Below, piece after piece: positions 35,137 through 42,787 of a DNA stretch of 64,000 nucleotides (position 1 is its first letter; each line of letters begins with the position of its first letter). Both the position numbers and the translations under genes were made by a program. The stretch covers positions 620,001 to 684,000 of the forward strand of contig JAWKZN010000001.1 of NCBI GenBank assembly GCA_041395945.1, written 5' to 3'. The notes under the pieces are model-generated. The model saw nothing but the letters and a program-made list of their open reading frames with translations, had not been told where the DNA came from and ran no database searches. This stretch comes from Pseudomonadales bacterium (GTDB taxonomy: Bacteria; Pseudomonadota; Gammaproteobacteria; Pseudomonadales; Azotimanducaceae).

Positions 35137-36056
35137 TGCGCGATCTGAAGATTGATTTTCTCGGCATACGCAAGTGGACGATGGGACTGTCCGGCGTGCT
35201 GCTGCTGTTCTCGATCGTCGAACTGAGCATGAATGGTCTCAATCTTGGACTCGATTTTACCGGCGGCACCCTGGTGGAAGTGGAATTCGAGGAGTCGGTG
35301 GACCCCCAGGACATCCGGCAACTGCTCGCGAGTTCGGGGTACGAAAACGGTGTGGTGCAGTTTTTCGGCACCGATCGGGATCTGCTCATCCGCATGCCGC
35401 CGCAAGCGAGTGTGGATCAGGCGCTCCTGGGTGATCAGATTCTTGAAACCCTGCAGAACACTTACCCGAAGGTGGTGCTGCGCCAATCCAACTACGTTGG
35501 CCCCGCTGTCGGCGACGAGCTGGTCGAGGATGCGGGACTTGCGGTACTTTCCGCCCTCATCGTGGTAATGCTCTATATCCTGTTCCGGTTCACCAAACAG
35601 TTTTCGGCAGGTGCCGTGATCTCTCTGGTTCACGATGTGATCATCACCCTCGGTATTTTCGCGATGATGGGCTGGACGTTCGATCTTTCCGTGCTGGCTG
35701 CGGTGCTCGCAGTGATCGGTTATTCCCTGAACGACACCATCGTGGTCTGTGATCGGATCCGGGAGAACTTCCGTACCATCCGCCGTGGCACCACCGAGGA
35801 GATCATCAATACCTCGATCAATCAGACCCTGGACCGCACCCTGGTCACCTCGATGACCACCCTGTTCGTGCTGCTTGCACTGCTGATTGCCGGTGGCGAG
35901 AGCATCTTCGGTTTTGCGGTGGCGCTGACCATGGGCATCGTGATCGGCACCTATTCCTCCATCTACATCGCTGCGGTGGTACTGCTGCTGATGAAGGTGA
36001 CCCGGGAAGATCTGATCGTGCCGGAGAAGGAAAACGCCGATAACCCGATGCCTTGA
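35136..36056 (+). CDS. secF: Protein translocase subunit SecF
   Basis: The partner of SecD. It has 306 residues with six membrane segments, the periplasmic start NLGLDFTGGTLVEVEFE and the cytoplasmic-side motif IGYSLNDTIVVCDRIRENF, equivalent to the VDANVLIF motif of SecD. It closes the queA-tgt-yajC-secD-secF operon. The next gene on this strand is 1.6 kb away, beyond a repeat-rich gap. Confidence 0.98.
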   Translation: MRDLKIDFLGIRKWTMGLSGVLLLFSIVELSMNGLNLGLDFTGGTLVEVEFEESVDPQDIRQLLASSGYENGVVQFFGTDRDLLIRMPPQASVDQALLGDQILETLQNTYPKVVLRQSNYVGPAVGDELVEDAGLAVLSALIVVMLYILFRFTKQFSAGAVISLVHDVIITLGIFAMMGWTFDLSVLAAVLAVIGYSLNDTIVVCDRIRENFRTIRRGTTEEIINTSINQTLDRTLVTSMTTLFVLLALLIAGGESIFGFAVALTMGIVIGTYSSIYIAAVVLLLMKVTREDLIVPEKENADNPMP

Positions 36057-36125
36057 GGTGGCGGCGGAGGCCTGGTCTGATGTCCTGATTCTCTAAGCGG
36101 AGGACCTGGAGGAGTTGAGACCCAC

Positions 36126-36265
36126 ATGCGGGGGTTGATCGGGGTATGCCAGACCTCGCTCCGGCGCTCCGCGCTGCCCTCCTCAGCCGGCTTGCCCCGG
36201 GGCGGGTCAATCCGTCGTCGTCGGCGTCGCTACACGGTCTGGCATACTCCGATCAACCCCCGCAT
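36126..36265. repeat. Inverted repeat with 29-base arms
   Basis: Arms at 36126-36154 and 36237-36265 are complementary at 28 of 29 positions (the exception is G36142 region against A/T on the other arm). They enclose 82 bases. The left arm starts ATGCGGGGGTTGATCGG. The structure could form a long hairpin or be a small non-autonomous mobile element. Confidence 0.85.
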
Positions 36266-36327
36266 CTGCAGCGCGCTTCCAAGTTCGCCTTAGATAGTGT
36301 GTTCTGCCATGTCGAGCGCTTCGCAGC

Positions 36328-36650
36328 CAGTCGTGAGGGAGGGGATTGCTGGGACCGTGTAGTGCAGCACTGCGGCAGCGGATTGACTCGTGTTCCTCAC
36401 GAGGTTGGCAGCCTGTTGAAAAAGTCTCGTTTGCTCAGCGCGTCATACGGGGTCTGTGGCAAGGCGGACTCCGCAGGCAATGTTGGTTACCTTGGCAAGG
36501 CAACCAACATTGCCTTCGAGGTGCGTCTCGCCAGCCCGCGCGCCAGAACCTCTGAGCTTTCGAGACTTTATCAACAGGCTGCTAGTCCGCAGAGCAGTGG
36601 CACCCTGGAAGGGCTGCGTGAGGTCTCAGCAATCCCCTCCCTCACGACTG
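36328..36650. repeat. Outer inverted repeat with 29-base arms enclosing a second element
   Basis: Arms at 36328-36356 and 36622-36650 are complementary at 28 of 29 positions; the left arm begins CAGTCGTGAGGGAGGGG. The 265 bases between contain the 175-base element at 36408-36582 and a small hairpin CTCGTG-TTCCT-CACGAG at 36388-36404. The nesting suggests one element inserted in another. Confidence 0.85.
36408..36582. repeat. MITE-like element with 22-base terminal inverted repeats
   Basis: Termini at 36408-36429 and 36561-36582 match at 21 of 22 positions and begin GCAGCCTGTTGA, a sequence of the kind seen at ends of IS elements and MITEs. The centre is a strong hairpin: GGCAATGTTGGTT (36476-36488) pairs with 36502-36514, and the loop contains a further CCTTG/CAAGG pair. 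At 175 bases it has no room for a transposase, so it would move only in trans. Confidence 0.75.
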
Positions 36651-36757
36651 CGTTCAACAATCCAACCGGCTGGGGAGCCTTGGTCTCAACCACAGCATTC
36701 ACTTCGAAGGATTCCGCCCGCGGACCCGCAGACGTTTAATCGACGGCGGAGTCGGCC

Positions 36758-37567
36758 TTAGTCGGCGTGAATGCCGCCCTGTGCCCGGATGCCCTGCACC
36801 AGAGCTTTGAACAGCTTCGGATTGGCGGCGACGATGTCACCGCTCTTCATGAAGGACTCACCACCGGAAAAGTCGCCCACGAAGCCGCCCGCTTCCCGGA
36901 TCAGCAGCACGCCGGCGGCAATGTCCCAGGGCTGCAGGCCCGGCTCCCAGAATCCATCCACCCGGCCGGCAGCGACATAAGCGAGATCCAGTGCGGCAGA
37001 ACCCAGTCGCCGCACGGCCCGGCAGGTGCCGGTGAAGTGGGCGAGTACGTTCATGTAGCTGTCCAGTCTGGTACCCACGGATCCGGGTGGAATGCCGGTG
37101 GAGAGCACCGCTTCGTCCAGCCTGATGGTGTCTGAGACCCGCATGCGCCGGCCGTTGAGCTGTGCGCCCTGGCCCCGGCTGGCCACGAATTCTTCGTTGC
37201 GAAGTGGATCGACGATCACGGCGTGTTCGATGTGGCGACCCTTCATGACCGCAATCGAGATGCAGAAATGGGGGATGCCCTGGAGAAAATTGGTGGTGCC
37301 ATCGAGCGGGTCGATCACCCAGGAGTATTCGCTGCCATTGCTGGCGGCGATCGAAGCGCCCAGTTCTTCACCGGTAATGGCGTGGTCCGGATAGGTCTTG
37401 TGAAGCATCTCGGTGATCACTGCTTCCGCGTCCCGGTCCACCTGGGAGACGAAATCGTTGCGCGCCTTGTGTTCCACCTTCACCAGATCGAGTCTGTCGA
37501 ATGAACGCAGCATCGCCTGGCTCGCCTGCCGGGCGGCGCGAAGTGCGATGTGTGCCATTCCTTCCAT
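36758..37567 (-). CDS. suhB: Inositol-1-monophosphatase family protein SuhB
   Basis: A magnesium-dependent phosphatase; E. coli SuhB also joins the Nus complex in rRNA transcription. It has 269 residues. Metal ligands are in GEEL (67-68) and DPLDGTTNF (Asp86, Asp89); the C-terminal WDIAAG motif follows. ATG 37567 gives the typical start (MEGMAHIALRAAR, compare MHPMLNIAVRAAR in E. coli), although the frame stays open upstream. It is divergent from trmJ, as in Pseudomonas and E. coli. Confidence 0.97.
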   Translation of the reverse strand: MEGMAHIALRAARQASQAMLRSFDRLDLVKVEHKARNDFVSQVDRDAEAVITEMLHKTYPDHAITGEELGASIAASNGSEYSWVIDPLDGTTNFLQGIPHFCISIAVMKGRHIEHAVIVDPLRNEEFVASRGQGAQLNGRRMRVSDTIRLDEAVLSTGIPPGSVGTRLDSYMNVLAHFTGTCRAVRRLGSAALDLAYVAAGRVDGFWEPGLQPWDIAAGVLLIREAGGFVGDFSGGESFMKSGDIVAANPKLFKALVQGIRAQGGIHAD

Positions 37568-37712
37568 AGCTGCGTTCTTGACCTGCTGACCTCGAGGCCG
37601 CGGTATCCTAAGGAACCTCCGAACAAGTAGCAATTTTTCGGAAGGGTTCATGAAGGGAGAACGGCGCCCTCGAGGCACCGGTGTGATCAATTGTCGAAGC
37701 GAGGCGTGACGG

Positions 37713-38450
37713 GTGAAGCAGAGTTTGCTGGCGGATGTGCGGATAGTGCTGGTCGAGCCCAGCCATCCCGGCAACATCGGTGGTGTGGCACGGGCGATGA
37801 AGACCATGGGTCTGAGTGATCTGGCGCTGGTGAATCCCGGACGATTTCCGGATCCCCAGGCCGAGTGGCGGGCTGCGGGCGCCCAGGATGTGCTCGAATC
37901 AGCCCGCGTCTACCCCAGTCTCGATGACGCCCTGGCGGATCGGCAATGGATCGTCGGCACCAGCACCCGGGCCCGGCGCATTCCCTGGCCGGTGGAATCT
38001 GCTGAATCAGTGGTTGGCGATCTCCTCAGGCGACTGCCACGGGCCCGCAGCGCCATCCTGTTCGGGCGGGAGACCAGCGGTCTGTCCAATGACGAACTGC
38101 AGCGCTGCAATTGCCATCTCGTGATCCCGGCGAATCCCGAATATCCCTCCCTCAATCTGGCGATGGCGGTACAGGTGGTCTGTTATGAGCTGTGCCGTCA
38201 GTCCCAGGAAGCCGGGGATGTGGTCACCGCCGGCTGGGACAGGGATCCTGCAAGTGCGGCCCAGACCGAGGCCCTGCTCGAACACTTCGAAAGGGTGCTG
38301 GTGGCTTCGGGTTTTCTCGATGCCAGTAATCCGGGGCAGACCATGACCCGCTTCCGGCGTCTGATGACCCGCTTCGAGTTCGATGAAATGGAAGTGCAGA
38401 TGCTGCGCGGTGTACTGCGCAAGCTGGCCCCGGCCGCCGCCGGGGACTGA
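37713..38450 (+). CDS. trmJ: tRNA (cytidine/uridine-32-2'-O)-methyltransferase TrmJ
   Basis: A SPOUT-class methyltransferase acting on position 32 of the anticodon loop. It has 245 residues. The N-terminus VRIVLVEPSHPGNIGGVARA, the central ILFGRETSGLSNDEL and the knot motif IPANPEYPSLNLAMAVQVV are diagnostic. The start is GTG at 37713. iscR follows after 46 bases with its own IscR-type operator between. Confidence 0.97.
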   Translation: MKQSLLADVRIVLVEPSHPGNIGGVARAMKTMGLSDLALVNPGRFPDPQAEWRAAGAQDVLESARVYPSLDDALADRQWIVGTSTRARRIPWPVESAESVVGDLLRRLPRARSAILFGRETSGLSNDELQRCNCHLVIPANPEYPSLNLAMAVQVVCYELCRQSQEAGDVVTAGWDRDPASAAQTEALLEHFERVLVASGFLDASNPGQTMTRFRRLMTRFEFDEMEVQMLRGVLRKLAPAAAGD

Positions 38451-38456
38451 GGTGCT

Positions 38457-38481
38457 TTAGTAGACCGATTTGGTCGGGTAT
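38457..38481. promoter_or_regulatory. IscR type 1 binding site before iscR
   Basis: The 25 bases at 38457-38481 match the remembered type 1 IscR box (ATASYYGACTRWWWYAGTCRRSTAT) at about 21 positions; the right half GGTCGGGTAT is almost perfect. A CATACT -10-like hexamer follows at 38484-38489, so bound [2Fe-2S]-IscR would cover the promoter, as in the known autorepression of isc operons. Confidence 0.7.
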
Positions 38482-38496
38482 TGCATACTCGCGCTC

Positions 38497-38955
38497 ATGC
38501 GACTGACCACAAAAGGGCGATACGCCGTGACTGCCGTGCTGGACATCGCGCTGCATGGCGCTCAGGGTCCGGTGAGTGTCATGGATATCGCCGAGCGACA
38601 GGCGATCTCCGCGGCCTACCTGGAACAGCTTTTCAGCAAGCTGAAGAAGTGCGCTCTGCTCGGCAGTGTGCGCGGGCCGGGGGGTGGCTATCAGCTCGAA
38701 CGCGCCCTCGAAGATATCAGTGTTTCGGAGATCATCACGGCAGTGGGTGATGGCGTCGATGCGACCCGCTGTCATGGTGCAGGGGACTGCCAGGAAGGGG
38801 TGATGTGTCTGACCCATGAGCTGTGGACGGATCTGTCCGGTGAAATCGATGGGTTTCTCAAGGACATTTCCCTGGCCGATCTGGTCAGACGACGGGAAAT
38901 CCGGCACATCGCCCACCGGCAGGATCAGCAGCTGATCCGCGCCCGCCACCTCTGA
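38497..38955 (+). CDS. iscR: Fe-S cluster-responsive transcriptional regulator IscR
   Basis: An Rrf2-family repressor of 152 residues that senses Fe-S supply through a [2Fe-2S] cluster. The winged helix covers the first 70 residues (MRLTTKGRYAVTAVLDIALH). The cluster ligands Cys92, Cys98, Cys104 and His107 fall exactly at the E. coli positions (RCHGAGDCQEGVMC then THE). ATG 38497 gives the invariant N-terminus. A type 1 IscR site overlaps its promoter. iscS follows after 32 bases. Confidence 0.97.
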   Translation: MRLTTKGRYAVTAVLDIALHGAQGPVSVMDIAERQAISAAYLEQLFSKLKKCALLGSVRGPGGGYQLERALEDISVSEIITAVGDGVDATRCHGAGDCQEGVMCLTHELWTDLSGEIDGFLKDISLADLVRRREIRHIAHRQDQQLIRARHL

Positions 38956-38987
38956 TTTCCCCCCTCAGACCTGCGGTATTAGTAACG

Positions 38988-40208
38988 GTGACAGACTCCA
39001 CAGCACCCAAGCCCCGGCAGCCGGCGAAGAGCGTCCGGACAGTGCGCACTCCCGTGTACCTGGACTATGCGGCGACGACACCGGTCGATCCGCGGGTCGC
39101 TCAGAAGATGAGCGCCTGCCTGCTGGTGGAAGGCAATTTCGGAAATCCCGCTTCCCGCTCCCATCTCTATGGCTGGCGGGCCGAAGAAGCGGTGGAAGAG
39201 GCCCGCACCCAGGTGGCGGCACTGATCAATGCGGATCCCAGGGAGATTGTCTGGACGTCCGGGGCCACCGAGTCGGACAACCTGGCGCTCAAAGGCCTCG
39301 CGGATGGGTCCGCGAAGCGCCACATCGTCACCAGCAGCATCGAGCACAAGGCTGTGCTCGACACCTGTGCCTATCTCGAAGGCAAAGGCTTCGAAGTCAC
39401 CTATCTGACGCCCGGCGGGAACGGGCTGGTCGCTCCCGCACAGGTTGCCGAGGCGTTGCGCCCGGATACGCTGCTGGTCTCCATCATGCACGTCAACAAT
39501 GAGATTGGTGTGGTGAATGACATCGCGGCAATCGGCGCTCTGTGCCGGAAGGCTGGGGTGCTGATGCATACCGATGCTGCTCAGAGCGCGGGCAAGGTGC
39601 TCATCGATGTGCGCACGATGGCGCTGGATATGGTGTCTCTGTCTGCGCACAAAATGTATGGACCCAAGGGCATGGGTGCGCTCTACGTCCGACGCGAGCC
39701 GCCCGTGCACCTCACCCCGCTGATTCATGGCGGGGGTCATGAGCGCGGTATGCGCTCCGGCACGCTGGCCACGCATCAGATCGTCGGCATGGGTGAGGCG
39801 GCCGCAATCATGGCGCGCAGCATGCAGGAAGAGAACGCCCGCATACTCGAACTGCGCCAGCGTCTGTGGTCACACCTGCGGCAGATCCCGGGCTCGGTAC
39901 TGCACGGTGATCCGGATCGCAGACTGCCCGGACTCCTGAATGTCGGATTCCCGGGCGTGGATGGCGAAACGCTGTTGCTCGCCCTCGATGATGTGGCGCT
40001 GAGCAGCGGTTCCGCCTGTACCTCGGCGAGTGTCGAGCCGAGCTATGTGCTGCGGGCGCTGGGCGTGCCGGATGCACTTGCCCATGCCTCATTGCGTTTC
40101 ACCCTGGGCCGCTTCAGTACCGCTGAGGAGGTTGATTTCGCCGCCGCCCGGGTGGCTGAGGTGGTGCTCAAACTGCGTGCACGGGAGACCGATCGCGCAG
40201 CGACCTGA
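38988..40208 (+). CDS. iscS: Cysteine desulfurase IscS, lacking the usual C-terminal tail
   Basis: A PLP enzyme that takes sulfur from cysteine for Fe-S clusters and thiolated tRNA. About 406 residues from GTG 38988, or 388 from GTG 39042, which aligns with the normal start (here RTPVYLDYAATTPVDPRV). Lys222 in SAHKMYGPKG binds PLP; Cys344 in SSGSACTSAS carries the persulfide. The protein stops 62 residues after that cysteine with LKLRARETDRAAT, whereas E. coli IscS has 76 and ends in DLNSIEWAHH, a tail that contacts IscU. The following genes iscU, iscA, hscB, hscA and fdx are absent here; ndk comes next. Confidence 0.95.
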   Translation: MTDSTAPKPRQPAKSVRTVRTPVYLDYAATTPVDPRVAQKMSACLLVEGNFGNPASRSHLYGWRAEEAVEEARTQVAALINADPREIVWTSGATESDNLALKGLADGSAKRHIVTSSIEHKAVLDTCAYLEGKGFEVTYLTPGGNGLVAPAQVAEALRPDTLLVSIMHVNNEIGVVNDIAAIGALCRKAGVLMHTDAAQSAGKVLIDVRTMALDMVSLSAHKMYGPKGMGALYVRREPPVHLTPLIHGGGHERGMRSGTLATHQIVGMGEAAAIMARSMQEENARILELRQRLWSHLRQIPGSVLHGDPDRRLPGLLNVGFPGVDGETLLLALDDVALSSGSACTSASVEPSYVLRALGVPDALAHASLRFTLGRFSTAEEVDFAAARVAEVVLKLRARETDRAAT

Positions 40209-40280
40209 AAACGGCGTCTTTGGATAGGCGTTCCCCCGCAGCCCTGCACCCGGCAGACGTGCATTTGATCTTGTCGACAA

Positions 40281-40291
40281 ACGCGTATAAT
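40281..40291 (+). promoter_or_regulatory. Perfect TATAAT before ndk, inside a 15-base palindrome
   Basis: TATAAT at 40286-40291 lies within CGCGTATAATACGCG (40282-40296), a palindrome with seven-base arms around one central base. TTGATC at 40265-40270 is the best -35 but with a short 15-base spacer. A transcript would start near 40298 and give ndk a leader of about 100 bases. A palindrome over the -10 suggests a repressor site, by inference only. Confidence 0.45.
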
Positions 40292-40292
40292 A

Positions 40293-40319
40293 CGCGCCCG
40301 CTGGCGGGTGTGTTTTCTT
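40293..40319 (+). terminator. Possible terminator after iscS
   Basis: CGCCCG (40294-40299 region) can pair with CGGGTG around a CTGG loop, followed by TGTTTTCTT. It would end iscR-iscS transcripts about 90 bases after the iscS stop. The stem is only six pairs and overlaps the presumed ndk transcription start, so this is tentative. Confidence 0.3.
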
Positions 40320-40399
40320 GATTTATCAATGACATAGCTGCTCTGGCGGATACAGACAATCAACAATATCAGCAGTTTTAAGTTACAGCGGAGAGTTAC

Positions 40400-40828
40400 A
40401 TGGCGGTTGAACGCACGTTTTCGATAGTCAAACCCGATGCGGTGGTGCGTAACCACATTGGCGAAATCTACAGCCGGTTCGAAAAGAACGGCCTGGCGAT
40501 AGTAGCCGCCAAGATGCTGCGCCTGAGTGAAGCGCAGGCCCAGGGGTTTTATGCCGAACACAAAGCCCGCCCCTTCTTCGCAGACCTGGTCGCCTATATG
40601 ACCTCCGGTCCGGTGATGGTGCAGGTACTCGAAGGCGAAGGTGCGATCCTGAAAAATCGCGAACTCATGGGTGCCACCAATCCGGCGAATGCAGCACCGG
40701 GTACGATCCGCGCGGACTTCGCGGAGTCGGTGGAAGCCAATGCCGTGCACGGCTCCGACTCAGCGGAATCCGCAGCGCGGGAGATTGCCTATTTCTTCAA
40801 GCCTGAAGAGCTCTGCCCGCGGAGCTGA
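40400..40828 (+). CDS. ndk: Nucleoside diphosphate kinase
   Basis: Transfers the gamma phosphate between nucleoside triphosphates and diphosphates through a phosphohistidine. It has 142 residues, the normal size. The start ERTFSIVKPDAV and the active site NAVHGSDS with His117 are canonical. It begins the ndk-rlmN-pilF-rodZ run, three bases before rlmN. Confidence 0.98.
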   Translation: MAVERTFSIVKPDAVVRNHIGEIYSRFEKNGLAIVAAKMLRLSEAQAQGFYAEHKARPFFADLVAYMTSGPVMVQVLEGEGAILKNRELMGATNPANAAPGTIRADFAESVEANAVHGSDSAESAAREIAYFFKPEELCPRS

Positions 40829-40831
40829 TCG

Positions 40832-41962
40832 ATGACCGCCGCCGCTCCTATGGATACAGCGCAACAGCCCGAACGGGTAAATCTGTTCGGACTGCCTCGC
40901 GCAGGGCTGGAAGCGTTCACGGCGATTGTGGATGAGAAACCCTATCGGGCGCACCAGATCATGAAGTGGGCCTACCACCAGCGGGTGCGTGACTTCGCGG
41001 AGATGACCAATCTGTCCCGGGCATTCCGCAACTGGCTCGGTGAGCGGTCGTCGTTTGCACTGCCGGAAGTGGTACAGCGTTTCGACTCTGCAGACGGCAC
41101 GATCAAATGGGTGGTGCGGGTCGGCAATGGTAACTGTGTCGAGATGGTGCTCATTCCGGAGAAGGGTCGGAACACACTCTGTGTATCGTCTCAGGTGGGC
41201 TGCATGCTCGACTGTACGTTCTGTTCCACCGGCAAACAGGGATTCAACGGCAATCTGAGTGCTGCGGAGATCGTCGGCCAGGTCTGGCTGGCGAATGAGG
41301 CGCTGCTGGAGCGTGGTGAGACAGTCACCAATGTGGTGTTCATGGGCATGGGTGAGCCCCTGCTCAACTTCGACGCTGTGCTCAGCGCCGCACAGCTGAT
41401 GATGGACGATCTGGCTTTCGGACTGTCGAAACGCCGGGTGACCGTGAGCACTGCGGGTGTGGTACCAGGCATCTATCGACTTGCGGAGACCACCGACGTG
41501 TCTCTGGCAATTTCCCTGCATGCGCCCAACGACGCATTGCGTGACACCCTGGTGCCGCTGAATCGCAAGTACCCCATCGATGAACTGCTGAAGGCCTGCA
41601 GACACTATGTCGGCACATTGGGTGATAAGCGTTCGCTGACCATGGAGTACACCCTCATGAAAGGGGTCAACGACTCCCTGGAACTGGCTCGGGAGCTGGC
41701 CGATCTGCTCAGAGATGTACGCTGCAAGATCAATCTGATTCCGTTCAATCCTTTTCCTGCCTCGGGCTTCGAGAGACCCGACGCGGAGACGGTGCGGGAT
41801 TTTCAGACCTATCTGATGAATGCCGGCTATGCCACCATGCTGCGCACCACCCGGGGTGACGATATCAGTGCCGCCTGTGGTCAGCTGGTAGGCAATGTTG
41901 CGGATCGCACCCGGCGTCAGGCGCGATATCTCGCGCGAGTTCGAGCGGAGGAAGTTGGATGA
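40832..41962 (+). CDS. rlmN: 23S rRNA (adenine-2503-C2) / tRNA (adenine-37-C2) methyltransferase RlmN
   Basis: A radical-SAM enzyme that methylates A2503 of 23S rRNA and A37 of some tRNAs. It has 376 residues. The cluster motif CMLDCTFC provides Cys124, Cys128 and Cys131. The conserved MGMGEPLLN and SLHAPND blocks follow, and the methyl-accepting cysteine is in the DDISAACGQL segment near the C-terminus with the GDDI motif. The ATG is at 40832. It overlaps pilF by ATGA. Confidence 0.98.
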   Translation: MTAAAPMDTAQQPERVNLFGLPRAGLEAFTAIVDEKPYRAHQIMKWAYHQRVRDFAEMTNLSRAFRNWLGERSSFALPEVVQRFDSADGTIKWVVRVGNGNCVEMVLIPEKGRNTLCVSSQVGCMLDCTFCSTGKQGFNGNLSAAEIVGQVWLANEALLERGETVTNVVFMGMGEPLLNFDAVLSAAQLMMDDLAFGLSKRRVTVSTAGVVPGIYRLAETTDVSLAISLHAPNDALRDTLVPLNRKYPIDELLKACRHYVGTLGDKRSLTMEYTLMKGVNDSLELARELADLLRDVRCKINLIPFNPFPASGFERPDAETVRDFQTYLMNAGYATMLRTTRGDDISAACGQLVGNVADRTRRQARYLARVRAEEVG

Positions 41963-42753
41963 GCACAGCCCGAGACGCCATGACGGCAACCCTGATTCGA
42001 GGCAGGCAGGTGCTGGCTGGCCTGTTCTGCCTGGTTTTGCTGGGAGGCTGTGTCACCCAGAGCACCGGTGGTCTTCCGGATCCCGGCACGACCGAGGAGC
42101 GCGTGCAGGCCCAGTTGCAGCTCGCCCGTGGCTACATCGAAACCGGCAAGAACGATCAGGCTCGGCGCCCGCTCAACAAAGCGCTGCGCATAGATCCGAA
42201 GTCGGTCGAAGCGCACGTGCTGCTGGCGCTCATCTACGAAATGGAAGGTGAGAATGTACTGGCGGAGAAGCACTTCAAGCAGGCGCTCGGCTACGACCCG
42301 CGCAATTCCCAGGCACTGAACAATTACGGATCCTTTCTCTATGCGCGCGGGCGCTACAGTGAGGCGGTGGATCGCTTCCGGGTGCTGGTGAAGGACACCA
42401 ACTACCGGGCGCGCCCCCAGGCTTACGAGAACCTCGGATTCGCGGAACTGCGTGCCGGTCAGACGGCTGCGGCAAAAGACTCCTTCAGCCGGGCGCTGCA
42501 GCTCAATCCCACCCAGCCCCGCTCCAGTCTCGAGCTTGCCCAGATTCACTATGACAACCGGGACCTGCTCGCGGCCCAGGAAAATTACGATGCATTCCGC
42601 ACCCAGTCGCGGCAGACGGCACGGAGCCTGTGCCTGGGTATGAAGCTGGCACACAGGTCTGGAAATACCGACCAGTTGGCCAGCTACAGCCTGGCTTTGA
42701 AGAATCTGTTCCCGGACTCGGTTGAGGCCAGGGAATGTGAGGTGGGTGGTTGA
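41959..42753 (+). CDS. pilF: Type IV pilus biogenesis lipoprotein PilF/PilW
   Basis: An outer-membrane TPR lipoprotein that helps the PilQ secretin assemble. It has 264 residues. A signal peptide ends in the lipobox LLGGC with Cys33 or so as the lipidated residue. Six TPR-like repeats follow (for example ARGYIETGKNDQARRPLNKA and NNYGSFLYARGRYSEAVDRF). The rlmN-pilF-rodZ order matches Pseudomonas. No other pilus gene is in the window. Confidence 0.93.
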   Translation: MSTARDAMTATLIRGRQVLAGLFCLVLLGGCVTQSTGGLPDPGTTEERVQAQLQLARGYIETGKNDQARRPLNKALRIDPKSVEAHVLLALIYEMEGENVLAEKHFKQALGYDPRNSQALNNYGSFLYARGRYSEAVDRFRVLVKDTNYRARPQAYENLGFAELRAGQTAAAKDSFSRALQLNPTQPRSSLELAQIHYDNRDLLAAQENYDAFRTQSRQTARSLCLGMKLAHRSGNTDQLASYSLALKNLFPDSVEARECEVGG

Positions 42754-42787
42754 TGCGCCCGGGTGGTTTGTCGAGCAGGGCAGGCGG

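Larger units (their letters stand above)
36057..36757. other. Gene-free stretch made of inverted repeats between secF and suhB
   Basis: This 701-base gap between convergent genes contains no ORF with protein-like composition. It holds three large inverted-repeat structures (36126-36265, 36328-36650 and, nested in the last, 36408-36582), each listed separately. The reading frame open from 36146 to 36739 runs straight through these palindromes and matches no family I know. I see no tRNA, and no clear terminator with a T-run. Confidence 0.8.

Noticed and set aside
36146..36739. 197-codon open frame between secF and suhB
   Set aside because: It runs through three sets of inverted repeats, has no ribosome-binding site and no family resemblance; it is open because the region is GC-rich.
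42722..42787. Longer N-terminus for RodZ
   Set aside because: It overlaps the pilF 3' end and has no resemblance to RodZ; GTG 42788 gives a normal length before the helix-turn-helix.
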